Assembly: GCA_011390575.1 (NCBI GenBank)
Contig: JAABSE010000027.1
Location: 1 to 43,198 of the forward strand
DNA from: Sphingobacteriia bacterium
Lineage (GTDB): Bacteria; Bacteroidota; Bacteroidia; Bacteroidales; UBA7960
Reading direction: 5' to 3'
Length of the DNA: 43,198 bases
The notes beneath the pieces were generated by a model. That model was not told where the DNA came from. It saw only the letters and a program-made list of their open reading frames with translations, and searched no databases. Made by a program: the position numbers and the translations under genes. The first letter of the stretch is position 1, and each line of letters opens with the position of its first letter. Positions 34,284 to 42,917 of the stretch are shown in pieces.

Positions 34284-34332
34284 AAAAGGGAAAAAAGTAC
34301 AGAACGTCTTTTTTTGATTGGTGCTTATTGCG

Positions 34333-34361
34333 AAAGAGCCGGATGTAATGTCCGGCTCTTT
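34333..34361. terminator. Bidirectional terminator after the DUF302 gene
   Basis: An 11-bp perfect stem (34333-34343 with 34351-34361, core GAGCCGGA/TCCGGCTC) with a 7-base loop, then a T-run. It is placed between convergent genes. Confidence 0.9.
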
Positions 34362-34372
34362 TTTTTGGGTGC

Positions 34373-34813
34373 CTATTTCCGGATCAATAGCCAGGTGTCT
34401 TCATGTTCCTGAAACTGTGACCGGATTTGCATGATTCTGGCTCTGGCGTCATTCTCCATGTTATAGGAGTCGACTGAAACGCGGTGTAACCCTGTTTCGC
34501 TGAGCAGAATAACAGGCTCAAATCCTTTGTTTTGTATGGTTTCCAGGTAGCGGTCTGCATTGTCTTTGTTGCGAAAGCTACCAATGATGACAAAATAGGC
34601 TTTCTCATCATGCTGATCCTTATCTTCATCGCTTGTGAAAGTAAAGCTCTCTTCCAGCGACATGATACCTGTTAGTTGGTCTACTTCTACCTCAATATCC
34701 GTTTCTTTCTCAATTACAGGCCTTTCCGTTTCATCCGCAGCATTCATTTTTTGTGACCGGCAACCCGCTACAACGAACAAGACAGCAACAATCAATACCA
34801 GTTTCATTTTCAT
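34373..34813 (-). CDS. Lipoprotein with a SPOR-like C-terminal domain
   Basis: 146 residues. A lipobox VAGC (Cys18) is followed by an acidic linker (residues 28-70) and a SPOR-like domain at about 70-146: KAYFVIIGSFRNKDNADRYLETIQNKGFEPVIL, GLHRVSVDSYNMENDARARI. It would sit in the inner leaflet of the outer membrane and could contact peptidoglycan. Convergent with the DUF302 gene; a 276-base gap with no gene separates it from the beta-lactamase-family gene end. Confidence 0.85.
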   Translation of the reverse strand: MKMKLVLIVAVLFVVAGCRSQKMNAADETERPVIEKETDIEVEVDQLTGIMSLEESFTFTSDEDKDQHDEKAYFVIIGSFRNKDNADRYLETIQNKGFEPVILLSETGLHRVSVDSYNMENDARARIMQIRSQFQEHEDTWLLIRK

Positions 34814-35089
34814 ATTTCTGTTTGGATTAAAGATTAATTATACAAGACATAACTCAGTTAGCAAAATTCATAGCGAATTTAGATATTTTTTCAGACAAAT
34901 TGGCCTGTTTTTTATTTATTTGACACATAATACCATCTTAAGATAAATATTGCGGTATCCTAAATTAAAGCCGCACCATGACAGTTCGACAGGGGGAAAA
35001 TACTTTCCCTTCAAGCATACTAACAACGCTGCTTTTAATAAGAAATTATGAAGTATGCATGAGAAGATGGTCTGGTGAACAAAACCCAA

Positions 35090-36232
35090 CTATTGATCCA
35101 ATCCGGACATCATTTCCAGGAACATGTCGGTATAAATAAGCACATCAGAGGGAATATCATTGATCCGGTAATCAGATCGCTTATGTCCAAGCCGCACAAA
35201 CACCGCATCCATTTCGGGCACCACAAAAATATACTGCCCCAGTATACCCCGGAAATACGGTATACTCATCCCCTGGTGATGCAAAATCCAGGTCTGAAGC
35301 CCGTAGTAGTCTACCTTATTTCCCTTTTTATCAGAAACATAACTAAGAGGTGTAGTCATTTGCATCAAAAATCCGGAAGAAATAATTTGCTCATCGTCCC
35401 AGTAGCCGCCATTGAGTATCAATTGCCCCAACCGTGCAAAATCCCTGGCATTGCTATTAAAACAGCAATAAGCTTTCTCAATGCCATCCTCATGATCCAG
35501 GCTCCATAAAGCATCGTTTTCAGCACCGATTTTGCTCCATATCCTTTCTGTAAAATAATCTGAAACTTTTTTCCCTGTGGCCTGCTCAAGAATAAAAGCC
35601 AGCAACTGGGTAGATCCGCTGGTATAATAAAAGACACTTCCCGGGGGCTCATTAATGCCTATGGGTTTGAGGAGCTTCTCAAGATCTCTGCCGTAATAAG
35701 CTTTGGTGGTAACCGAAAAGGCCGCAGCATACTCTTCATCCCAGTCAAGCCCTGAGGTCATGGTAAGTAAATGATACAATGTAACATCATGTTGGGCGAT
35801 GGCGAAATCAGGCAAAAAGTCTTTAACAGGCTGATGAATATCCCTGATATAACCATCATCGATGGCAGCGCCCACCAATAGGGCAATAATGGTTTTTGCC
35901 ATGGAAAAGGAACCCGACAAGTCATCGGACTGATGATCATCATAATATTCTTCAAACAATAATTGACCGTTTTGCAGGATGAGAAAGGCTGCCGGTTCAA
36001 ATTTGAAAAAGCTATCGGTGTAAGATTCGGGAATTTGCAGGCTGCCATAAAGTTCGTGCTTTGTCCAGGGTTCGGGCCGGGCAGCCTCTATGGTGCGGTT
36101 ATGAAAAATCCGGTAATCGTCAATATCGGGTGTCTGGTAGACCAGTGCCGTGCGCAGGTACCCGGGCATGAGAAGTATAATGAGCCCGATGATTCCCAGT
36201 ACAATTACAACTACAGTGAGAATACGTTTCAT
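35090..36232 (-). CDS. Serine beta-lactamase-family hydrolase (class C/esterase type), membrane-anchored
   Basis: 380 residues. An N-terminal membrane helix (about 4-22) acts as anchor or uncleaved signal. The SxxK motif is S110-M-A-K113. The second motif is YTS within YYTSGSTQLLAF near 205, in place of YxN. A Gly-rich C-terminal segment FVRLGHKRSD probably gives the third motif (H-x-G equivalent). The family includes esterases, D-aminopeptidases and transpeptidase-like enzymes, so antibiotic hydrolysis cannot be assumed. It starts 21 bases after the RND permease gene and is the last gene of that operon. Confidence 0.87.
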   Translation of the reverse strand: MKRILTVVVIVLGIIGLIILLMPGYLRTALVYQTPDIDDYRIFHNRTIEAARPEPWTKHELYGSLQIPESYTDSFFKFEPAAFLILQNGQLLFEEYYDDHQSDDLSGSFSMAKTIIALLVGAAIDDGYIRDIHQPVKDFLPDFAIAQHDVTLYHLLTMTSGLDWDEEYAAAFSVTTKAYYGRDLEKLLKPIGINEPPGSVFYYTSGSTQLLAFILEQATGKKVSDYFTERIWSKIGAENDALWSLDHEDGIEKAYCCFNSNARDFARLGQLILNGGYWDDEQIISSGFLMQMTTPLSYVSDKKGNKVDYYGLQTWILHHQGMSIPYFRGILGQYIFVVPEMDAVFVRLGHKRSDYRINDIPSDVLIYTDMFLEMMSGLDQ

Positions 36233-36253
36233 AAGGGTTGGGATTGATGGTTT

Positions 36254-39200
36254 TTATTTTTCTGCTCTATGCATCAACAAATATACTACAGGAACCAATA
36301 TAAGAGTGATAAAAGTAGAAATAAATAAACCTCCTATGATGGTAACAGCCAGAGGAGACCAGATTTCTGACCCGATACCTTTGCTGAAAACCATGGGAAT
36401 CATACCCAGCATGGTAGTAAAAGAAGTCATTAAAACGGGTCTGAGCCTGCTGCTGCCCGCCTGCTCCAGGGCATCCATAAGCGACAATCCTCTCTTGCGC
36501 AGCAAGTTGGTATAATCCACCAGAACAATACCATTGTTTACAACGATTCCCAGCAGCATGATTACCCCGAGGAAAGTAACCACGCTCAAACTCAGCCCGG
36601 CCACCGCAAAAGCCAGCACCACGCCCGTAAGAGAAAAGGGGATGGTGAAAAGAATAACAAAAGGGTGCTTCAGCGATTCAAACTGAGAAGCCATCACCAT
36701 AAAAACCAGTAAAAGACCAATTACAAACATGGCATTGAGGTTTCCGAAGGATTCCTCCTGTTCTTTTATCTGTCCTCCCAACTCAACCCTGATACCATCA
36801 GGCACCGTTGTTCCGGCAAGAATATCTTCCACCAGATCAGCTGCTTCTCCCAGGGAAAGTCCGTAAGGCTCGGCAGAAACAAAAACTACCCTTTGCTGAT
36901 TTTCGCGCTGAATTTCCTGTGCAGCGCTTTCATAGGCCACTTGTGCCACCTGGCTTACAGGCACCTGTGTACCCAGGAGAGTGTTCAGAATCACTCTTTC
37001 GATGGCCTCCCTGCTGGATCGGTATTCAGGATCATACCTTATATTGATGGGAATACTTTCCAGATCATCGTCATAACTTCCCGCTTCCTGTCCGTAAATA
37101 CTCTGGCGCATCTGCAGGGAAATCATGGCCTGATTCATTCCCAATGCTGCGGCTCTGTCCTTGTCAACAAGCAGCTGCAGTTCAGGTTTTCCTTTGTCCA
37201 CGGAATTTTCAACATTCACAAATGCGGGCAATTGTTGCAGGGAATCGGTCAGTGTACGTGCAAAAGCATTCAACTCCTGCAAGTCATTCCCTGAAATTTT
37301 CACCTGAACCGGTCGCACATTTCCCAATACGGCAGCAGAAATAAGACTTCCCCCGCTCACCGAGAAATTCTCTATTTCGGGTATTTCGCTCACCCTCTCG
37401 CGGATGCGTTCGGCCATTTCAGCCGAAGAGCGGCTTCGATCCTCAGGCATGACTGTGCGGGCAAAAACAGAAGTTACATTCTTCCCTTCTTTAAAACCCA
37501 CCGAGCTCAGCAACCCCTGGTCACTTTGCCCGGTCAGTGAGTATAAATTGCGGATCTCCGGTATTTCCTCCCTGAAAATTTCTTCGATTCTGGCAGTAAG
37601 CCTGAGGGTTTCTTCGGTACTGGCTCCCACCCGGATTTCGGCCACCACACTTAAATCTCCGGCATCGAATTCGGGAATATAGTCTGTGCCAACCCGAGAA
37701 GCCAGGAAAAGGGTTCCGCCGAAAATCACCAAAGCAATGATTACCACCCAAACTCTGTGGGCAAGAGAAAAAAGGAGCCATTTGCTGTAATGCGTCTCCA
37801 GCCTGAGAAAAAATTTCTCGCTGAACTCCCAGAAACGACTGTTTTTGCGGTTTTCCTGTTCAGGTTTCAGCAAGGCTGAAGCCAGCATTGGGGTAAGCAT
37901 AAGTGCAGTAAAAAGAGACGCCAGCAGCGTTATAGCCGTGATGATTGCCAACTGCCTGAACATAATTCCCACCACTCCATCAAGGAACACCAGGGGTATA
38001 AACACTGCAATGGTGGTAAGGGTGGCAGCAATGATGGCAGGCCCCATTTCACGGGTTCCGAATAAAGCTGCCTGACGTGGTGGAACGCCTTTCTCAATAT
38101 GCCTGCTGATATTTTCCAGTACCACAATGGCATTGTCGATAACCATCCCGATGGCTACTGCCAGCGACATCAGGGAAAAAATATTGATGGTAAAGCCCCA
38201 TGCATACATAAAAATAAATGCCACGATGAGGGAAAAAGGGATGGACAGCACCACGATAAGACTGCTTCTGAAACGTCTCAGAAAGAACACCACCACGATT
38301 ACCACAAACAGCCCGGCAAAAAGGATGGTAGTAAACAGGTTATCCAGGGTGGCTGTTACCATTTCTGAGTTGTCCATCAACTCTGTAACAACAACATCAT
38401 CAGGCAGCATGGGCCTTAGCAGCTCCATTTCGTGCCTTACCGCTTCTACTACCTCCAGAATATTGGCTCCTGCCTGTTTCTGAACAAAAATACCTACGGC
38501 AGGATCACCGCTCATCCTGACCGTTTCGCGCGTTTCCTGCAGTTGCCTCTCTACCACGGCAATATCCTTTATTCGGATTACACTCCCCTGCCAGGCGGTA
38601 ACCACAGTATTTTCAATATCTTCCAAAGAACCGAATCCCGCAGGTACAGCAACCGAAAGTTCATCATCTCCGGCAACAAGGTTACCGGCAGGGATAGACA
38701 TATTGCCGGCCTGCAGTGCCTGAGAAATCTGCGTAATACTGAGATTATAAGCATTGAGGGTGACCGGGTCAACATGCACAACAACTTCCATCTGCGGTTT
38801 TCCCATTACCACCAGGGCACCCACTCCCGGCGCCCGCTTAAGAGTATTAGCAACCTGATCATCAATGATTGCCCCCAGGTTTTCACTGCTTTTCCCGGCA
38901 CTGACACCGTATATCAACACTGGAAACATATCCGAAGATATGCGCATGATCATGGGAGAAGATGCTTCAGCAGGGAGTTCACGACGCGAAAACTCCAGAA
39001 AATCACGAACCGAACCACTGGCATCATCAAGGCTGGTATTCCAGTCGAACTGAAGGGTAATAAAAGATACATTCTCTTTGGACTGGGAAAAAATTTCCCT
39101 GAGATTGTTTACCCCTGCCAGCACTTCTTCCAGGGGCTGGGTAACCTCCGATTCTACGTCTGCGGCGGAGGCCCCCGGATAAATAGTCACTACGGTAAGG

Positions 39201-39331
39201 GTAGGAATTTCAATTTCAGGAAGCATATCCCTGGGGAGCAAATTCCAGGCAATGATGCCGAACAGCAATATTCCCGCAAATATCATTGAGGTGAAAACCG
39301 GGCGATTAACTCCTGTATTGGGAAGAATCAT
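36254..39331 (-). CDS. RND-family efflux permease
   Basis: 1025 residues with the AcrB-like layout: an N-terminal helix, two large periplasmic loops and 12 membrane helices. The fourth helix reads GMVIDNAIVVLENI and the tenth GIVVNNGIVLVDYTN. Thus the Asp pair of AcrB (407/408) is Asp-Asn, and the Lys940 position is Asn, a pattern seen in SwrC-like RND pumps. It exports drugs, detergents or other amphiphiles using the proton gradient, together with the adaptor and TolC proteins encoded upstream. Gap of 43 bases to the adaptor gene. Confidence 0.96.
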   Translation of the reverse strand: MILPNTGVNRPVFTSMIFAGILLFGIIAWNLLPRDMLPEIEIPTLTVVTIYPGASAADVESEVTQPLEEVLAGVNNLREIFSQSKENVSFITLQFDWNTSLDDASGSVRDFLEFSRRELPAEASSPMIMRISSDMFPVLIYGVSAGKSSENLGAIIDDQVANTLKRAPGVGALVVMGKPQMEVVVHVDPVTLNAYNLSITQISQALQAGNMSIPAGNLVAGDDELSVAVPAGFGSLEDIENTVVTAWQGSVIRIKDIAVVERQLQETRETVRMSGDPAVGIFVQKQAGANILEVVEAVRHEMELLRPMLPDDVVVTELMDNSEMVTATLDNLFTTILFAGLFVVIVVVFFLRRFRSSLIVVLSIPFSLIVAFIFMYAWGFTINIFSLMSLAVAIGMVIDNAIVVLENISRHIEKGVPPRQAALFGTREMGPAIIAATLTTIAVFIPLVFLDGVVGIMFRQLAIITAITLLASLFTALMLTPMLASALLKPEQENRKNSRFWEFSEKFFLRLETHYSKWLLFSLAHRVWVVIIALVIFGGTLFLASRVGTDYIPEFDAGDLSVVAEIRVGASTEETLRLTARIEEIFREEIPEIRNLYSLTGQSDQGLLSSVGFKEGKNVTSVFARTVMPEDRSRSSAEMAERIRERVSEIPEIENFSVSGGSLISAAVLGNVRPVQVKISGNDLQELNAFARTLTDSLQQLPAFVNVENSVDKGKPELQLLVDKDRAAALGMNQAMISLQMRQSIYGQEAGSYDDDLESIPINIRYDPEYRSSREAIERVILNTLLGTQVPVSQVAQVAYESAAQEIQRENQQRVVFVSAEPYGLSLGEAADLVEDILAGTTVPDGIRVELGGQIKEQEESFGNLNAMFVIGLLLVFMVMASQFESLKHPFVILFTIPFSLTGVVLAFAVAGLSLSVVTFLGVIMLLGIVVNNGIVLVDYTNLLRKRGLSLMDALEQAGSSRLRPVLMTSFTTMLGMIPMVFSKGIGSEIWSPLAVTIIGGLFISTFITLILVPVVYLLMHRAEK

Positions 39332-39374
39332 AGTTGGTTTTTATATTTGTTTCTTACAAGCCTTAAATAATTAA

Positions 39375-40406
39375 CTATTGTGCCATTCTTACAGCAACAC
39401 CCTCGCTTAGGGCGTTGCGCCCGGCAACAACCACCTTGTCGTCAGTTTCCAGGCCTTCAACGGCAGCCTCGCCTTTGTCCATAAAAATGCGCTGAACTGA
39501 CTTTGTAACAGCTTTACCCTGAGCATCAACAATCCATACAAAGAAACCGTCTCCGTTCTCCTCAACTGCATGGGCGGGAACAAATAAATGTTTCTGTGCA
39601 GGCATTTTCACAGTTACCCGTGCATACATACCCACCAGTAACTCATCGCCGGGAGCATCAATTTTAACTTCGGCTGCCAGGGTGCGGTTGCTGGCCGAAA
39701 CCATAGCAGCTGTTTTGTGCAAAGAGGCAGAAAAAGTCTGACCAGGCAAAGCATCGGCACTGAGGGTTATTTCGGTGGCATTATTAAGAAGAGGGAGTTC
39801 CCTTTCAGAAATATGAAATTCGGCCAAAAGAGGTTTCAGTTGCATAAGTCTTACAATACCGGGACTGAAAGAAGCGCCCGGCTGTATGGCAGGCATAAAG
39901 AAAAATGTTTCCCCTTCCTGAACGAGAATTTCCATGATGGTTCCCGCAAAGGGAGCCCTGATTTGGGTATTTTTCACCATCATCTCATGTTTGGCTACAG
40001 CCCCTTTGTACCGGGACTCCACATGGTCAAAATCCTGTTGTGTAATGGAGCCGCGCTCCATGAGTCGTTTCACCCTGTTGTATTCATTTTCCAGGGTTTC
40101 CTTTTCCACACGGGCCATGATTTCGGGCTCGGCACTCAGGCGGGCGATAAGCGCACCCTGCTCCACGAAAGCACCTTCGCTGAAGTATATTTTTTCTACC
40201 CTGCCCGGAATGGATGTTCCCAGGTTGGCCTCCCGCCATGGTTTTATGGTAGCAGTATAGGTGTGAGAAGCCTGATGGTCTCTTTCCACAGGATAAATCG
40301 TTCTGACTACCGGATGGCCATTGTCATCAGTCAATTCCTGCTCACTTTGATTTTGCGTACAGGAAAACAGGAATAATGCCATCCAGATGATTAAAAATTT
40401 TCGCAT
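39375..40406 (-). CDS. RND efflux periplasmic adaptor (membrane fusion protein), lipoprotein
   Basis: 343 residues. The lipobox FLFSC puts the lipid on Cys16. A barrel-sandwich (lipoyl-like) domain with IPGRVEKIYFSEGAFVEQGALIARL surrounds a short helical hairpin (residues 95-135). A beta-barrel and a membrane-proximal domain follow (GMYARVTVKMPAQKHLFVPAHAV, VVVAGRNALSEG). It links the inner-membrane permease to the outer-membrane channel. Located between the TolC and permease genes. Confidence 0.95.
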   Translation of the reverse strand: MRKFLIIWMALFLFSCTQNQSEQELTDDNGHPVVRTIYPVERDHQASHTYTATIKPWREANLGTSIPGRVEKIYFSEGAFVEQGALIARLSAEPEIMARVEKETLENEYNRVKRLMERGSITQQDFDHVESRYKGAVAKHEMMVKNTQIRAPFAGTIMEILVQEGETFFFMPAIQPGASFSPGIVRLMQLKPLLAEFHISERELPLLNNATEITLSADALPGQTFSASLHKTAAMVSASNRTLAAEVKIDAPGDELLVGMYARVTVKMPAQKHLFVPAHAVEENGDGFFVWIVDAQGKAVTKSVQRIFMDKGEAAVEGLETDDKVVVAGRNALSEGVAVRMAQ

Positions 40407-40463
40407 AACAAATCAGATATTATGTAGTTTTTTAAAATAAATCAATCATAACTTACCGAAAGA

Positions 40464-41924
40464 TTAGTTCCCGGTAGCTTTCTCAAGTTCAGCATGAGCT
40501 GTCCGCAACCCTGACTGGCTCTCAATCAAATCCGTTTTTGCCTGGTGCCACAGGGTTTGAGCTTCGAGCAATTCGGTGGTTTGCGCCCTTCCCACACTAA
40601 AGTTATCCTTTACGATATCCAGATTTTCGCGGGCCTGCTCCAGCGAAAGGGTTTTGATGTCCACCTCCATTTTCTTTTCTGTATATTCAAAATAAGCCCT
40701 GGAGATATCCAGCCTGATAAGTTCGCGTGTATCTTCCATTTCTGTTTGTTGTGCATTTTTTTCATGCAGGGCAGCCTGGTAAAGCTGGCGCCTTTCTCCC
40801 CAGTGGAAAACAGGAACCGTAAGGGTGAGCCCCACGAACCAGTCGTGACCGAATTCCTTTTCCAACCCGTTGTAGGGATTGGGATTAACGGCAAAGTAAG
40901 AGGCCCCCAGTGCCAGGTTGGGGTATCGGGCAGCTCCGGCCATATCAGCCATGGAGCCGGCCAGTCCGGTTTTTTCCTGTACCAGAAATATTTCAGGCCT
41001 TTGTTCCGACCCCTGCGACCACAACTCCTCAAGTGTGTATTCAATGGCCTGCCATTGAGGATCATCCTGAGCCACCAGTTTTTCATTCAGAGGCAAACCC
41101 GTTAACCGGCTTAGCGCCATAGACAACTGCCTGTGACCGTTTTCTGCTTTAAGCAATTCCAGCTCCGTCTCATTAAGGGCCACCATGGCCTGTAACAAAT
41201 CATTGCGGTTTACAATTCCTTCCTCAAGGTAACCTTCCATATCATGAACCAGTGACTCCAGCATTTCTTTGTATTGAAGGGCCAGATCCTTTTTCTGTTG
41301 TACGGTAATCAGCTGCCAGAAAAAAGATTCCACTTCCTGCAACACTTCTGCTGCTGAAAGCTGGCTGTTGTATTGCGCCAGCTTTTCCATATGTCCGGCT
41401 GCACGGTACTGTGCCTTAACTTTGCCTCCCGTATAAATGGGTTGCATAAGGCTGAAATTCATCAGCAGGTTGTTGTGTTGGCCTGTTTCGGTTTCTGACT
41501 TCGGCAGGTAAGCATACTGGCGAAAAATAAAATTTCCGTCTGCATCACGCAAGGGGTTTCCATCAGGTCCGAAAACCAATACCGGGGGATCGCTCTGCAA
41601 CAACTCCATAGGTTTTAAATTACCTGTTTCCGGATTGATAGCCTGGAAAGGAACCACCGGCAGAAACAAACTCTGCGAAAGCAAATTGAAAGGTTTGTTC
41701 ATCCGGATATACTGTGCACTGAAATCAAAGGAAGGGAAGAACTTGCTGTAGGATGCTTTGCGCAAAGACCTTGCTGCAGCATGCTGCTGAGCAGAAATTT
41801 TTAACGTACGGTTGTTTTCAAGGGCCAGTGCCCGGGCTTCTTCTATTGTGATAATCCGTTCACCCTTTACAGCAAGGAATGAGAATATTAAAACAAGAGA
41901 AAAAATCCATTTCAGTTGGGTCAT
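40464..41924 (-). CDS. TolC-family outer-membrane efflux channel
   Basis: 486 residues from the ATG at 41924. A TTG seven codons earlier (41945) overlaps the tetR stop (TTGA) and could be used instead, but the ATG gives a cleaner signal peptide (MTQLKWIFSLVLIFSFLAVKG). The mature part has the TolC repeat pattern: ITIEEARALALENNRTLK near the start, and a second half with MADMAGAARYPNLALGASY and LDISRAYFEYTEKK. C-terminal helices read LEQARENLDIVKDNFSVGRAQTTELLEAQ. It forms the trimeric exit channel of the pump. Confidence 0.94.
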   Translation of the reverse strand: MTQLKWIFSLVLIFSFLAVKGERIITIEEARALALENNRTLKISAQQHAAARSLRKASYSKFFPSFDFSAQYIRMNKPFNLLSQSLFLPVVPFQAINPETGNLKPMELLQSDPPVLVFGPDGNPLRDADGNFIFRQYAYLPKSETETGQHNNLLMNFSLMQPIYTGGKVKAQYRAAGHMEKLAQYNSQLSAAEVLQEVESFFWQLITVQQKKDLALQYKEMLESLVHDMEGYLEEGIVNRNDLLQAMVALNETELELLKAENGHRQLSMALSRLTGLPLNEKLVAQDDPQWQAIEYTLEELWSQGSEQRPEIFLVQEKTGLAGSMADMAGAARYPNLALGASYFAVNPNPYNGLEKEFGHDWFVGLTLTVPVFHWGERRQLYQAALHEKNAQQTEMEDTRELIRLDISRAYFEYTEKKMEVDIKTLSLEQARENLDIVKDNFSVGRAQTTELLEAQTLWHQAKTDLIESQSGLRTAHAELEKATGN

Positions 41925-41941
41925 ATCTTTTTGTAATGTTT

Positions 41942-42538
41942 TCAAAAAATGCTTTCTCCCTGGTGGATGCCGTCATAAATGATTTCAATGATTTTATCAA
42001 ACAGCTCTTCGGGCCTTACCGGCACCTGCTGAACAAGCCCGTCAGGAAGTGTAGAAATCAATTTGGGATTGATAATGATTTCCATGGCATTCATCATCAG
42101 CAATACAGCCACACCTTTATTCAGAGACTTTTTGAAATGCCCCTCTTTTATCCCTTCATCCAGCAACATGGGAAAAAATACATGCACCATCTGGCGGCGA
42201 AATTCAGACACCTTTTCCCAGATCTGGGGCGTGTTGCGCTGCAAATCTTCCAGAAAAGGGTGTGACAATCCTGAAAGAGAGACGGCTACACTTGTGGTTA
42301 TCCGACGCATTTTTTCAGGAAAGTCAGTTTTTTGTTTCAGAATTTCATCGAGCTCCGACCTGAGTTGGGAAAGCTTTCCTTCAATGAGGGTATCAAGTAT
42401 CTGCAACTTGCTTTCAAAATATTTGTACAGGGTGCGTTTGCTCATGCCTGCCTGCTGTGCTATCTCGTCGGCTGTTGTTTTACTGAAGCCATACTGGGAA
42501 AAAAGTGCATCTGACGCTTTAATTATCCTATCCTTCAT
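41942..42538 (-). CDS. TetR/AcrR-family transcriptional regulator of the efflux operon
   Basis: 198 residues. The N-terminal HTH (about 1-50) has the TetR signature FSQYGFSKTTADEIAQQAGMSKRTLYKYFESK. The C-terminal helical ligand domain contains HPFLEDLQRNTPQIWEKVSEFRR. It is the first gene of the minus-strand operon tetR-tolC-adaptor-permease-hydrolase, so it most likely represses its own operon and is released by a pump substrate. Repeats overlapping its promoter (42554-42604) are good operator candidates. Confidence 0.94.
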   Translation of the reverse strand: MKDRIIKASDALFSQYGFSKTTADEIAQQAGMSKRTLYKYFESKLQILDTLIEGKLSQLRSELDEILKQKTDFPEKMRRITTSVAVSLSGLSHPFLEDLQRNTPQIWEKVSEFRRQMVHVFFPMLLDEGIKEGHFKKSLNKGVAVLLMMNAMEIIINPKLISTLPDGLVQQVPVRPEELFDKIIEIIYDGIHQGESIF

Positions 42539-42917
42539 GATTAACAGAAAAAAGTTTAACTACTTTGCAAAGGTAAACCATTTTTACTGTTCTGGTTTAC
42601 TTTGTGTAATTTTTTCTTCAACATGTGGGGATAGAAGCTTTTTTATGTGGGAAGGTTATATATTTTTGCACGATTTATTCCTCACTATGTAGACTTATCT
42701 TCACAAGAAAGCAGAAGCTGTTTGCGACGTTCCACCTTTCCCCAGTCAACCTGATCTACATACAACCCTCTGTAAATATGCCCTTTACACCTCCGAACCA
42801 AACATCTGTATAAACTAACGGCATTACATTTGATCTAACCACAGTTGTTTTGCAAGGCTGTATTGAAAGCCGTTAAACTATTCAATGTATTAATCGTTAA
42901 ATTCAAAATACGACGTT
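42539..42917. other. tetR / beta-barrel divergent intergenic region
   Basis: No supportable gene. The left third carries the tetR promoter and operator-like repeats. The rest (42605-42917) shows no clear promoter box, hairpin or conserved ORF; a 62-codon frame there has no recognisable features. The beta-barrel gene begins at 42918. Confidence 0.6.
42554..42604. promoter_or_regulatory. Operator-like repeats and -7 box of the tetR operon
   Basis: CAAAGGTAAACC (42568-42579) and its near-inverse GGTTTACTTTG (42594-42604) flank a 14-base spacer. A third partial copy, GTTTAACTACTTTG, starts at 42554, and CTTTGCAAAG (42563-42572) is a perfect palindrome. On the minus strand TACCTTTG (42568-42575) is an exact -7 box, 29 bases before the tetR ATG, so a bound TetR dimer would cover the promoter. 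Confidence 0.6.

Noticed and set aside
38432..39289. 285-codon open frame on the plus strand
   Set aside because: Lies wholly antisense to the RND permease gene, with a composition rich in His/Arg/Tyr and no motif; a shadow of the real gene.
42625..42813. 62-codon open frame in the tetR/beta-barrel gap
   Set aside because: No recognisable signal, domain, promoter or ribosome-binding site.
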